A stretch of 64,000 nucleotides of DNA from Emcibacter sp048269205. Its GTDB lineage: Bacteria; Pseudomonadota; Alphaproteobacteria; Sphingomonadales; Emcibacteraceae. Below, in pieces: positions 43,967-52,095 of this stretch (position 1 is its first letter; each line of letters begins with the position of its first letter). Both the position numbers and the translations under genes were made by a program. Below the pieces are notes generated by a model, which was given only the letters and a program-made list of their open reading frames with translations, was not told the origin of the DNA and made no database searches. The stretch is taken from NCBI RefSeq assembly GCF_048269205.1, contig NZ_JBLXJC010000002.1, positions 687,453-751,452 on the forward strand. The letters are read 5' to 3'.

Positions 43967-44872
43967 TTAGATTTTAACGCCGAGGGCCTCAGCAGCTTTA
44001 TTAACAAACTTGATGGTCTGCTCACTGCCCATCTGGAACAGGGCCTGATTGTCGGCATCGACAATCCTGTCAATCTCCTCGGCAATGTGCTCCGGGGTCT
44101 GCTGATCGACCGGCAGGTAAATACCCTCGGTCTCGTAAATGCGGGTCGAGGCATAACCCCCTGCCCCGGCACAGAGGATGAGCCGGGACGGCGCCTCGTC
44201 ACATACCAGATACAAGAGCGCCGCCGAAACGCTTTCAACGGTCATCAGTTCCAGGACTTCTTTGGCGATGATATTTTCCGTCATTTCCGTGCGCGCCGTA
44301 GGCGAAAGTGTATTGACGTGAATGCCGTATTTCTGGCCCTCCAGATGCAGCGTATTCATCAGGCCGACAACAGCCATTTTTGCCGCCCCGTAATTGGACT
44401 GGCCAAAATTGCCATAAAGGCCCGAAGAAGAAGACGTCATGGCGATCCGGCCATATTGCTGCTCCCGCATGATGTCCCAGACGGCCTTTGTGCAATTCAC
44501 CGTACCCATCACATGGACATCCATGACAAGCCTGAAATCATCGAGGGACATTTTGACAAATGACTTGTCCCGCAGGATCCCTGCATTATTGACAAGGATA
44601 TCTACATGTCCCCACCGCTGCATGGTCTCGTCGACCATGGCCTTGACCTGGTCCCAGTCTGCCACATTGGCCCCATTGGCAAAGGCCTCCCCCCCAAGGT
44701 TCTTGATCTCTTCTACGACAGCCAGGGCGCTTTCTGACGGCTTCCCATCCTGGCCCAGGTCATTCACCACAAGCTTTACCCCGCGGGCCGCCAGCCCCAG
44801 GGCATGTGACCGGCCGAGCCCTCCACCTGCGCCCGTCACAATTGCTACTCTGTTATTAAAACTGATACTCAT
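43967..44872 (-). CDS. SDR, (3R)-hydroxyacyl-CoA dehydrogenase domain type (MFE-2-like), copy 2
   Basis: 301 residues, a close paralogue of the SDR at 29292. It has TGAGGGLGRSHALGLA, VVNDLGQDGKPSE, NNAGILRDKSFVKM, MTSSSSGLYGNFGQSNYGAAK and the same style of C-terminal extension. The NAD-binding Asp of VVNDLG favours NAD. It likely oxidises a (3R)-hydroxyacyl-CoA. Its ATG overlaps the stop of the lipoprotein hydrolase gene (ATGA). It is the last gene of the MFS / hydrolase / SDR operon. No MaoC partner is next to this copy. Confidence 0.9.
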   Translation of the reverse strand: MSISFNNRVAIVTGAGGGLGRSHALGLAARGVKLVVNDLGQDGKPSESALAVVEEIKNLGGEAFANGANVADWDQVKAMVDETMQRWGHVDILVNNAGILRDKSFVKMSLDDFRLVMDVHVMGTVNCTKAVWDIMREQQYGRIAMTSSSSGLYGNFGQSNYGAAKMAVVGLMNTLHLEGQKYGIHVNTLSPTARTEMTENIIAKEVLELMTVESVSAALLYLVCDEAPSRLILCAGAGGYASTRIYETEGIYLPVDQQTPEHIAEEIDRIVDADNQALFQMGSEQTIKFVNKAAEALGVKI

Positions 44873-46416
44873 TGTTTTTCTCCATGAACTTTTTTGTCAG
44901 AGGCCGGAAAAGCGGCCTCCACCAATGTGGAAAATTCCTTGAAATCCCACACATCGCTACCCGGCTTTGTCATGCCCATACGGACAATGACCAGATCTTT
45001 TTCCGGAACCATATAAACCGTCTGACCGGCCCACCCCGACATCATGAAACGGGCGGCAGGCACACCTTCCTGGAAAGGTGTATCCAGCCAGATCTGCGCC
45101 CCATAGCCGAAAGGTTTATCCTTGCTCACGCCCTCAAGAAGGGTTGTGCTTGGCGTGGTTGAATAGGCCACCCAGTCCTCTGGCCAGAGCTGTTCGCCAT
45201 TCCAGTTGCCGTTACGCAGATACAGAAGGCCAAGCCGGGCGAAATCCCGGGCTGATCCCCAGACATAGCTGGAGCCGACAAAGGTGCCTGATGAATCCGT
45301 CTGGAAAAGCGTATGGCGCATGCCGAGCTTTTTGAACAACCGCTCTGTGGGATAAGTCCAGTAAGACTGGTCATCGCCGTCGAATGTATTGCGCAGGACC
45401 TTGGAAATGATATTGGTGGTGCCGCAGTTATATTTGAATTTTGTATCTATCGGAAATTCAAGAGGCTTGGAGGCGGCAAATCCACCCATGTCGGCGCTCA
45501 TGAACAGCAGAAGGTTGCCATCCGCATCCAACGGATAATGATTGCCCTTGAATTCCAGCCCGCTTGACATCCGCAGCAGATGATCAAGATTAAGCTTCGA
45601 CCGGGGATCATTATCCTCCTGCCATTCCGGCAGCAGATGATCTTTCTTCAGGGCAAGCCTGCCGTCCTTGATGCGCATGCCGACCACAGCATTGAGCAGG
45701 CTCTTGCTCATGGACGCGCCATAGTGCAGGCTGTCGCTGGAATAACCGGGGGCATATCTTTCCGCGACGATTTCCCCCTTGTAAACCACAATCACAGCCC
45801 GGGTCCTTGGGTCCAGCTCACCGGCTTCTGCAGGCCTGAAGGCAAATTCCAGCGCCCCCATCAGTGCAGCCCGGTCTATATCCGGATTTGCTTTATCCAG
45901 CTCCACACGCTCACCAGCCGGCCATACCTGATTTTTCTCTGCCGAACTATAGGGAGCAAGCGGGCGAATTTTGTCCTGCCTGAGTTTGTCGGCCGGATAG
46001 TCCTCAAACGCGATGGCACAGCCCAGCCCTTCCCGGTACACACTGGTGGAGATATCCACGCCATCCCGGCTCACATGAACGGCCTTGTTAGCCCGGTCAA
46101 TATTGATCTGGAAGCTGTCCCGCTCGGCTTTGCTCACAGCGCCGGACGTCCAGACATCCAGGTCAACAGCAAGGAAGTCCTCTTCCTCCCGCCCGGCCAC
46201 AAACATGCCGGTGCAGGTATAGACCGACATCAGGTTGCCGATAATGGCCAGCCTGGTTTGATCCGGGATTTTGCTGGTGGGGTCCTGGACCTTGGCGACG
46301 TCCGAAACCTGGATTTGTTTCCCCTCGCCAGACTGCTCAGCTTGTTCCGGCGCTTCCGGTGAACAGCTGTTCAAAAGTGCAATACATGAAACAACTATAG
46401 AAAGCTTTTTCAACAT
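44869..46416 (-). CDS. Lipoprotein serine hydrolase, class C beta-lactamase / NylB-like
   Basis: 515 residues. The N-terminus is a lipoprotein signal (LLNSC at about 14-18). After an unusual 150-residue N-terminal region, the serine beta-lactamase-like domain begins: SMSKSLLNAVVGM gives the Ser-x-x-Lys pair, KYNCGTTN the Tyr-x-Asn position, and MSGWAGQTVYMVPEKDLVIVRMG the C-terminal strand. This is the 6-aminohexanoate-dimer hydrolase/esterase type rather than a true beta-lactamase. AAGGAG lies seven bases before the ATG. It follows the MFS gene by 23 bases and overlaps the SDR. Confidence 0.85.
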   Translation of the reverse strand: MLKKLSIVVSCIALLNSCSPEAPEQAEQSGEGKQIQVSDVAKVQDPTSKIPDQTRLAIIGNLMSVYTCTGMFVAGREEEDFLAVDLDVWTSGAVSKAERDSFQINIDRANKAVHVSRDGVDISTSVYREGLGCAIAFEDYPADKLRQDKIRPLAPYSSAEKNQVWPAGERVELDKANPDIDRAALMGALEFAFRPAEAGELDPRTRAVIVVYKGEIVAERYAPGYSSDSLHYGASMSKSLLNAVVGMRIKDGRLALKKDHLLPEWQEDNDPRSKLNLDHLLRMSSGLEFKGNHYPLDADGNLLLFMSADMGGFAASKPLEFPIDTKFKYNCGTTNIISKVLRNTFDGDDQSYWTYPTERLFKKLGMRHTLFQTDSSGTFVGSSYVWGSARDFARLGLLYLRNGNWNGEQLWPEDWVAYSTTPSTTLLEGVSKDKPFGYGAQIWLDTPFQEGVPAARFMMSGWAGQTVYMVPEKDLVIVRMGMTKPGSDVWDFKEFSTLVEAAFPASDKKVHGEKQ

Positions 46417-46439
46417 GGCCGGGCTCCTTCCAGAATTAA

Positions 46440-47780
46440 TCAGGTTTGATTCAATATCCTCAGGCGATTTCGGAATGGCTCAATCGCCCTGTACACAAGC
46501 ATCGAAAAGATCACCGCACAAACAACGGTAACGATCACGATAGAATGGCCAACCGCCATTTCGTCACGGAAGACAAAATCCGTCACCAGGGCAACTGAGG
46601 TCGCCCCGAAACCAAGGCCGGCCATATTGATGCAAAACAGGAACAAGGCCGAGACCTGTGCCCTGATATGGGGAGGTGTCGCCTGCTGTAGGATTGACGG
46701 GAACAGAACATTCGTCATCATTGAACAAAAATAGAAAATCACAAGGGCACAGATTTTTGCCGTGATATTATCCATCATCACTACAAAGGGCATGGTCAGG
46801 CCCATGCCGATCATGGCCAAAATCATGATCACCAGTGGCGCGGCCATGAAACCTTTTTCCCGCAGCTTATCGGAAAGCCATCCGGCAAAAAGCCCGCCAA
46901 GCACGGACGGCGGAATGAAAATCAGCCCCAGGGTAACGCCTGCAGTAGAGGCTTCCCACCCCACGACACGGATGAAATAACTGGGAACCCAGGACAACAT
47001 GCCATATCCCGCGATCAGCATGAAACAGACCCCGGCTGTAAAGGTGAAATAGAAGGCTCGGTTGTCATAAATATAGGTCAGCACGGCCTTGAAAGAGAGA
47101 TCGCCGGACTTGAGCTCAGGATTTTCGTGGCGTTTAGGTTCCTTCATCAGGGCAAGCGGGATGACCATACAGAGACTGGCCAAACCCACAACCACCAGCA
47201 CAGCCTGCCAGAGCTGAATTTCACCGATGACAGGAAAGACAATATTTTCGAATTGATCCAGCATGCCGATCACGAGCCCGCCAATCAACAAAGACGCGCC
47301 GCCGCCCCCGACAACGCCCACAACGACAAAAACACTCATGGCGCGGGCCATGCGTTCCGGCGGGAAAAGATCAGGGATCATGGCATAGGCCGTGGGCGTC
47401 AACGCCGCCTCGCCAAAGCCGACACCCATGCGGGCCAGAAACAGCTGTGTGAAATTCTGGGCGAACCCGCAGGCCATGGTCAGCAGGCTCCAGATGGTCA
47501 CACCGGTCATAATAACATATTTGCGCACCCAAAGATCCGCCGCCCGGCCCATGAAGACACCTGTCAGTGTATAGACAAGGGCAAAGGCAAAGCCGCTGAG
47601 GAGGCTCACTTCAGTATCCGAAATTTGCAGATCGTTTTTGATGGGATCGATCAACAGTGTCAGTATCTGCCGATCCAGAAAAGAAAATAAATAGGTAAAA
47701 GCCAGGATAGATAATGCCGTCCAGGCTGACAGACGTGAGGGGTACTGATCCTGGACTTCAGATTGAGCTGTTCCACTCAT
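46440..47780 (-). CDS. MFS transporter, spinster-like
   Basis: 446 residues with 12 predicted helices. The N-terminal FLDRQILTLLIDPIKNDLQISDTEVSLLSGFAFALVYTLTGVFMGRAAD (landmark: DRQ in helix 1 and the GR in loop 2-3) is characteristic of the spinster-like group common in sphingomonads and relatives. GVGFGEAALTPTAYAMIPDLFPPERMARAMS is the matching helix 4-5 region (quoted as a family pattern). AGGAG precedes the ATG by seven bases. As first gene of an operon with a lipoprotein hydrolase and an SDR, it may import the product of that hydrolase. Confidence 0.9.
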   Translation of the reverse strand: MSGTAQSEVQDQYPSRLSAWTALSILAFTYLFSFLDRQILTLLIDPIKNDLQISDTEVSLLSGFAFALVYTLTGVFMGRAADLWVRKYVIMTGVTIWSLLTMACGFAQNFTQLFLARMGVGFGEAALTPTAYAMIPDLFPPERMARAMSVFVVVGVVGGGGASLLIGGLVIGMLDQFENIVFPVIGEIQLWQAVLVVVGLASLCMVIPLALMKEPKRHENPELKSGDLSFKAVLTYIYDNRAFYFTFTAGVCFMLIAGYGMLSWVPSYFIRVVGWEASTAGVTLGLIFIPPSVLGGLFAGWLSDKLREKGFMAAPLVIMILAMIGMGLTMPFVVMMDNITAKICALVIFYFCSMMTNVLFPSILQQATPPHIRAQVSALFLFCINMAGLGFGATSVALVTDFVFRDEMAVGHSIVIVTVVCAVIFSMLVYRAIEPFRNRLRILNQT

Positions 47781-47924
47781 ACTCGGGCTCCTGCAGGCAC
47801 TTCCAGACTACCAACCTTACCGACGTCATAACGACCAGATCCGGCGGCGAAGTCTATTGTGCGGGGGAATTGGAAACTAACATATTGATTTGCCGAAAAA
47901 TCCAATCGCAAAATCAGGTTAGGG

Positions 47925-47960
47925 ATGCGAGGCAGTACAGATTACCAAACTGCCTCGCAT
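47925..47960 (-). terminator. Strong stem-loop after TonB receptor B
   Basis: ATGCGAGGCAGT and ACTGCCTCGCAT form a perfect 12-base stem with a 12-base loop, 25 bases after the receptor stop on the minus strand. No T-run follows, so it may act with Rho or protect the 3' end. It lies 145 bases before the downstream MFS start. Confidence 0.55.
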
Positions 47961-47984
47961 TGGGGTCTTCAGGTGCTACCTAAA

Positions 47985-50327
47985 TTAGAAACTATGTGTC
48001 AGGCGGAACCCGTACATACGCGGCTTGGTGTAGACAACATAGTTGACACCCGCGTTATGATAAGTCGGTGTCTGGTTGATCAGATCCGCTTCATTGGTCA
48101 CATTCAGCGCATAGAGCTCTGCCCTCCAGTTCCAGTCCTTGCTGTTCCAGGTGATACGCGCATTCACATTATCATGTCCCGGTACATTGTCGGCATAGGG
48201 CGGTGAAGTCTCGAGCGACCTGTTGAAGTAGCTCGTAAAATATTCACTGACCCAGTTATAGTCCACCCGGAAGGTCAGGGTGCCCCAATCTTCATTCTTC
48301 AATGGCAGACTATATTGGACACCGATATTGAACTTCCAGTCGGCAGCCAACGGCAGCTTGTTGCCACTCAGGTCAAAGATCCCCAACTGCGGCCGGTCAC
48401 CGTCTGCAGCAAACAGCTCACCGTATGTGGCATCCAGATATCCGGCCGAGGCGTCAACGGTAAGATTGTCGGTAACCAGAGCAAGAAATTCCATCTCCAC
48501 ACCAGTTACAGTAGCTGTCGCAGAGTTTTGGATACTGGTGACGAAGTCCAGTGCATTACCTTCTTCATCCCTGATGATCTTGGAAACAGTTTCCTGTTTA
48601 TCACTATAGGAATTGCGGAAGGCGGAAACATTCAGCTGAATTTGATTATCCATCCAGCGGCTTTTAAAACCAATTTCAGCAGCTTTGATGCTCTCTGGCT
48701 CGTAAGACAGTTCCTGGAAAGCAAAGGCGTTAAAGCCACCGGCACGGTACCCCACGGAATAGGAACCGAACAACATGACATCTTCATTGAGGTGATAGTT
48801 CACACCGGCGCGGTAGGTCACTTTATTCCAGTCTTTTTCCAGATCAGTCTGTCCGGATGTATCCCCCAGAACAAAGTCGCCGAAGCTACGGATCAACCCG
48901 CGGATCATACCCTTTTTGTCATAACTGTAGCGGGCGCCGGCGATAAGTTCGATTTTGTCAGTCACCTGGTAGTTGGCATGTCCAAAAACACCAAATGCCG
49001 TACTGTCGAGGGTCGGAATCGGGTCATTGGTTTCCGTAAAGTGAGCCCCGAAAATTGCTGGATCAGCATCGAAATCGGCGACAGTCGAGGATGTTTCTGT
49101 GTAATAAAACAGTCCCGCCACCCATTGCAGATCTGACTCACCATCGGACAGAATCTGGAATTCGGAGCTGTAGGTCTGATAGTCAACAAAATTCCCCCAC
49201 AGGACATCCGGCGCCGTATCCGTCATATCCAGATCAAGCACGATTTCTGAACGGGATTCATTAAATGCGTTCAGGGATTTCAGAATGACCCCGGAAAGAT
49301 CCCAGGTCATATCCAGGGAAACACCCTGACCGAAATCATAGTTTTCATGCGGGCTGTTGGCGCGGACCTTATATGGATCAGTATTGGTCGGGTTCACATA
49401 ATCCAGAGGCAGCGTCGCGAAATAAGCAGAGGTCCGATCATATTCGCCGGTTACCATAAAGACGGTCGAATTGCCCGTATCCTTGTAATTATAACCGCTC
49501 AGGAAAACCTCAAAATTGTCGGCAAGATCATATTCGGCAGACACGCGGATGCTTGTGCTGTCATCATACATCAGGTCCTTGCGCGGCGCGAGCGGAGAGA
49601 CATTTTCCACATAACCATCACTGGCTTCATCAGAGAAGGCCACCCGGACACGAAGCCTGTCACTTATGGGGCCACTCAGCACACCACGGACTTCCCGACG
49701 ATTGTAATTGCCTACATCAACTGAGAAGCTGCCTTCCAGCTCTTCGGTAGGACGGTTCGTGATCAGTTCGATACTACCGCCACTGGCGTTACGGCCTTTC
49801 AGAACCCCTTGCGGACCACGGAGGACCTCGACGCGCTGGACATCCAGCATGTCGCGCATGGCAAAACTACTGGCCTGAATATAGTGTCCATCAATATAGA
49901 CCGGAATCCCCGGATCACCGCCCGGCGTGCTGTTCGGCGTGGAAACACCACGAATAGCCACGTTGGACGAGATGCCGTTACCTGCGGTATTACCTGAATC
50001 CGTCACCACCAGGCCCGGCACGACACGCTGCAGGTCATTGGCGTTCTCGATGCCGCGAACCTTCATTGATTCGGCAGTAAGCGCCGTGATCGACAGTGGA
50101 ATATCCTGGACAGATTTTTCAACCTTGGTTGCCGTAACGACAACCTCTTCCAGCATCATATGTTCGGACTGAGTGTCCTTTTCCTGGGCGACTGCCGGGA
50201 AATAAACCCCCGCGCCACTCATCATTGCGACACTGCTCAGCAACAAGGCGCTTCTATATTTTGCACCCTTCCCACCATGCGCAGCCGCTGTTTTTACCTG
50301 TGGTTTTTCTCCACGAGTTCTCATCAT
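47985..50327 (-). CDS. TonB-dependent receptor, copy B (nutrient-type)
   Basis: 780 residues from ATG 50327 (AGGGAG seven bases upstream; the codon before it is TTG). The signal segment is long, ending near YFPAVAQ. The plug shows LEEVVVTATKVEKSVQDIPLSITAL, VAIRGVSTPNS and VQRVEVLRGPQGVLKGRNASGGSIELITNRP (in part), and the barrel ends RLTHSF. It is of the same organic-nutrient class as receptor A and has no siderophore signature. The adjacent double-TetR regulator, read divergently, and three repeated sites between them suggest local control. Confidence 0.92.
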   Translation of the reverse strand: MMRTRGEKPQVKTAAAHGGKGAKYRSALLLSSVAMMSGAGVYFPAVAQEKDTQSEHMMLEEVVVTATKVEKSVQDIPLSITALTAESMKVRGIENANDLQRVVPGLVVTDSGNTAGNGISSNVAIRGVSTPNSTPGGDPGIPVYIDGHYIQASSFAMRDMLDVQRVEVLRGPQGVLKGRNASGGSIELITNRPTEELEGSFSVDVGNYNRREVRGVLSGPISDRLRVRVAFSDEASDGYVENVSPLAPRKDLMYDDSTSIRVSAEYDLADNFEVFLSGYNYKDTGNSTVFMVTGEYDRTSAYFATLPLDYVNPTNTDPYKVRANSPHENYDFGQGVSLDMTWDLSGVILKSLNAFNESRSEIVLDLDMTDTAPDVLWGNFVDYQTYSSEFQILSDGESDLQWVAGLFYYTETSSTVADFDADPAIFGAHFTETNDPIPTLDSTAFGVFGHANYQVTDKIELIAGARYSYDKKGMIRGLIRSFGDFVLGDTSGQTDLEKDWNKVTYRAGVNYHLNEDVMLFGSYSVGYRAGGFNAFAFQELSYEPESIKAAEIGFKSRWMDNQIQLNVSAFRNSYSDKQETVSKIIRDEEGNALDFVTSIQNSATATVTGVEMEFLALVTDNLTVDASAGYLDATYGELFAADGDRPQLGIFDLSGNKLPLAADWKFNIGVQYSLPLKNEDWGTLTFRVDYNWVSEYFTSYFNRSLETSPPYADNVPGHDNVNARITWNSKDWNWRAELYALNVTNEADLINQTPTYHNAGVNYVVYTKPRMYGFRLTHSF

Positions 50328-50387
50328 CAAGTTACTCCCTATTTTTGGTTATTCACTCTGTTCATTCATGTTCTTTAACGATGAATT

Positions 50388-50532
50388 TGAATATTATGTA
50401 AAGCAATTTAGAGGCAAAGGCAACACATAACTGAATACAATGTACAGTTTTACATCAGATTAAAGCCATGAGTTAGACCATATATTACAATATATCGCCA
50501 GATTCTGTAACAAACTTGAATATAATGTATAT
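50388..50532. repeat. Three repeated sites between TonB receptor B and double-TetR regulator
   Basis: TGAATATTATGTAAAG (50388-50403), TGAATACAATGTACAG (50432-50447) and TGAATATAATGTATAT (50517-50532) share TGAATA-N2-ATGTA. The middle copy contains the palindrome TACA-A-TGTA. They lie in an AT-rich 276-base divergent region and are candidate operators for the regulator. Confidence 0.6.
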
Positions 50533-50603
50533 ATTTGTGAAGCCTCCGGCGCGCATTCTCAATACCGATTGATTTATATATTAATAGTTTGTACCTTTTC
50601 GCC

Positions 50604-51809
50604 ATGAGAGTTACCGACAGACAACAAAGCAATCAGTCAAATAAAATCATTGAAGTCGCCACACGACTGTATGCCCGCTACAGCTATGCCAAAGTGACTC
50701 TGGAAGAAGTCGCTTCCAAACTCGATCTCGTACCCGGGGCGATCTATCATTATTTCGAAGATAAAGAGGACCTGATCTTTCATTGCTACATGAACGGACT
50801 CAATATCTATGCCCAGGAGATCGATGATTGCATCGAGGATGGACTGGATGCGCTGGAGATCGTTCGCCGGTTTATTCGACAAAGATTTGACCCGAAAAAA
50901 CCCCGCATGGTTCTGTTCACGGATATTGATGCCCTCGATCAGGAGAAATCGAAAGCTGTTCACCTGAAACGCTATGAGAATGCAAAACAACTGGCGAGCA
51001 TTATCGAACGCGGTGTCAAAGAGGGCTCGATCAGCTCGGACAACCCTTTTCTAACCGCCATCGCCATTTTCTCCATCCTGGACTGGACGCCATTCTGGCT
51101 CTCAGAAAAAAGTTATTACACCTATCAGGAAGCCGTCGAAGGAATTGATGATATTATCACCCACGGCGTCTATCGAAGAGATATCCCCCGTCTGCAGTTT
51201 CCCGAATCTCCGGATCTTACGCCGTTACTTGAAAAACGCGCCAGGATGGGAAAACGGCTTGCAAGGGTGGACCATATACTCAAAGTCGCTGCAGACAACT
51301 TTAACCGGAAGGGCGCATTGGGCGTTTCAATCAAGGAAATTGCCGCGGATGCCGGCGTTACGCGCGCCGGCATTTATTATCATTTCGAGGACAAGGAAAC
51401 CCTTCTCTATCGCTGCCTGGAGCGAGGGCTGCAAATGGAGATCGATGTCGGAGATACCATTAAGCAGGATCAATGGTTCGAGGCACAAAATACCCGCGCT
51501 CTTTTCCTGATACATTCAACAGATTATGGTCCCTGCCTCACTTACCATAATGTGAGTTTCCTGAAGGAAGAGCATCGCAAAAAATTCATGCAGGATATTT
51601 ACGATGGCCAACTGCAATGCCAGGAGCGTTATCAAAAAAATATCGACAAAGGCATTTACCGCAATATCGACACCTATTTTGCCTACCGCATTACTTCAGG
51701 ATTGCATCATTGGTATGCCATTTGGTTCAGGGATCAAAAAAACCTTACTCCAGAGACCATTGCGGACCACTTTATGAGCCTCTTCCTGTTTGGCCTGAAA
51801 CCGCGCTAG
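50604..51809 (+). CDS. Regulator with two TetR-type DNA-binding domains in one chain
   Basis: 401 residues. Two complete TetR N-terminal domains are present. The first has its helix-turn-helix at about 32-51 (TLEEVASKLDLVPGAIYHYF), the second at about 242-261 (SIKEIAADAGVTRAGIYYHF). Each is followed by a helical ligand/dimer domain of roughly 140-150 residues. TetR proteins normally have one such unit of about 200 residues and bind as dimers; here a single chain is a covalent pseudo-dimer. ATG 50604 starts the family similarity; the frame extends upstream to a TTG at 50589. No ribosome site is seen before it. Confidence 0.85.
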   Translation: MRVTDRQQSNQSNKIIEVATRLYARYSYAKVTLEEVASKLDLVPGAIYHYFEDKEDLIFHCYMNGLNIYAQEIDDCIEDGLDALEIVRRFIRQRFDPKKPRMVLFTDIDALDQEKSKAVHLKRYENAKQLASIIERGVKEGSISSDNPFLTAIAIFSILDWTPFWLSEKSYYTYQEAVEGIDDIITHGVYRRDIPRLQFPESPDLTPLLEKRARMGKRLARVDHILKVAADNFNRKGALGVSIKEIAADAGVTRAGIYYHFEDKETLLYRCLERGLQMEIDVGDTIKQDQWFEAQNTRALFLIHSTDYGPCLTYHNVSFLKEEHRKKFMQDIYDGQLQCQERYQKNIDKGIYRNIDTYFAYRITSGLHHWYAIWFRDQKNLTPETIADHFMSLFLFGLKPR

Positions 51810-51901
51810 AAAATCAATAAAGCGGTTTGAAAAGCACCCGTTTTCCGGATCACTTGATACAGGATTTCCGCTTCTGTTACCAATACTGGCAAATAACCCC
51901 T

Positions 51902-51934
51902 GACCTTTTTTATGGTTGTGGGGAAAGGTCTTCT
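51902..51934 (+). terminator. Terminator-like hairpin after double-TetR gene
   Basis: GACCTTT (51902-51908) pairs with AAAGGTC (51924-51930), followed by TTCTT. It lies 93 bases after the regulator stop. The rest of 51810-52095 is AT-rich leader of the autotransporter gene with no other feature I can support. Confidence 0.5.
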
Positions 51935-52095
51935 TGTGAAGGAACTTTTAGAGCACGTATAGCTATATCTCTTCGTACTCCTTTGTATTTTATATAACCA
52001 ATTGTTTTAACTTATATTTTACCATATTCATGTATCTTAATAATAATTAACAGGCAAATCATCAGCACATGTTCACTTGATTGAGGGGATATCGA

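Noticed and set aside
44869..46416. Beta-lactamase resistance gene
   Set aside because: The SxxK fold is shared, but the lipoprotein signal, long N-terminal region and context fit a NylB-like esterase/amidase.
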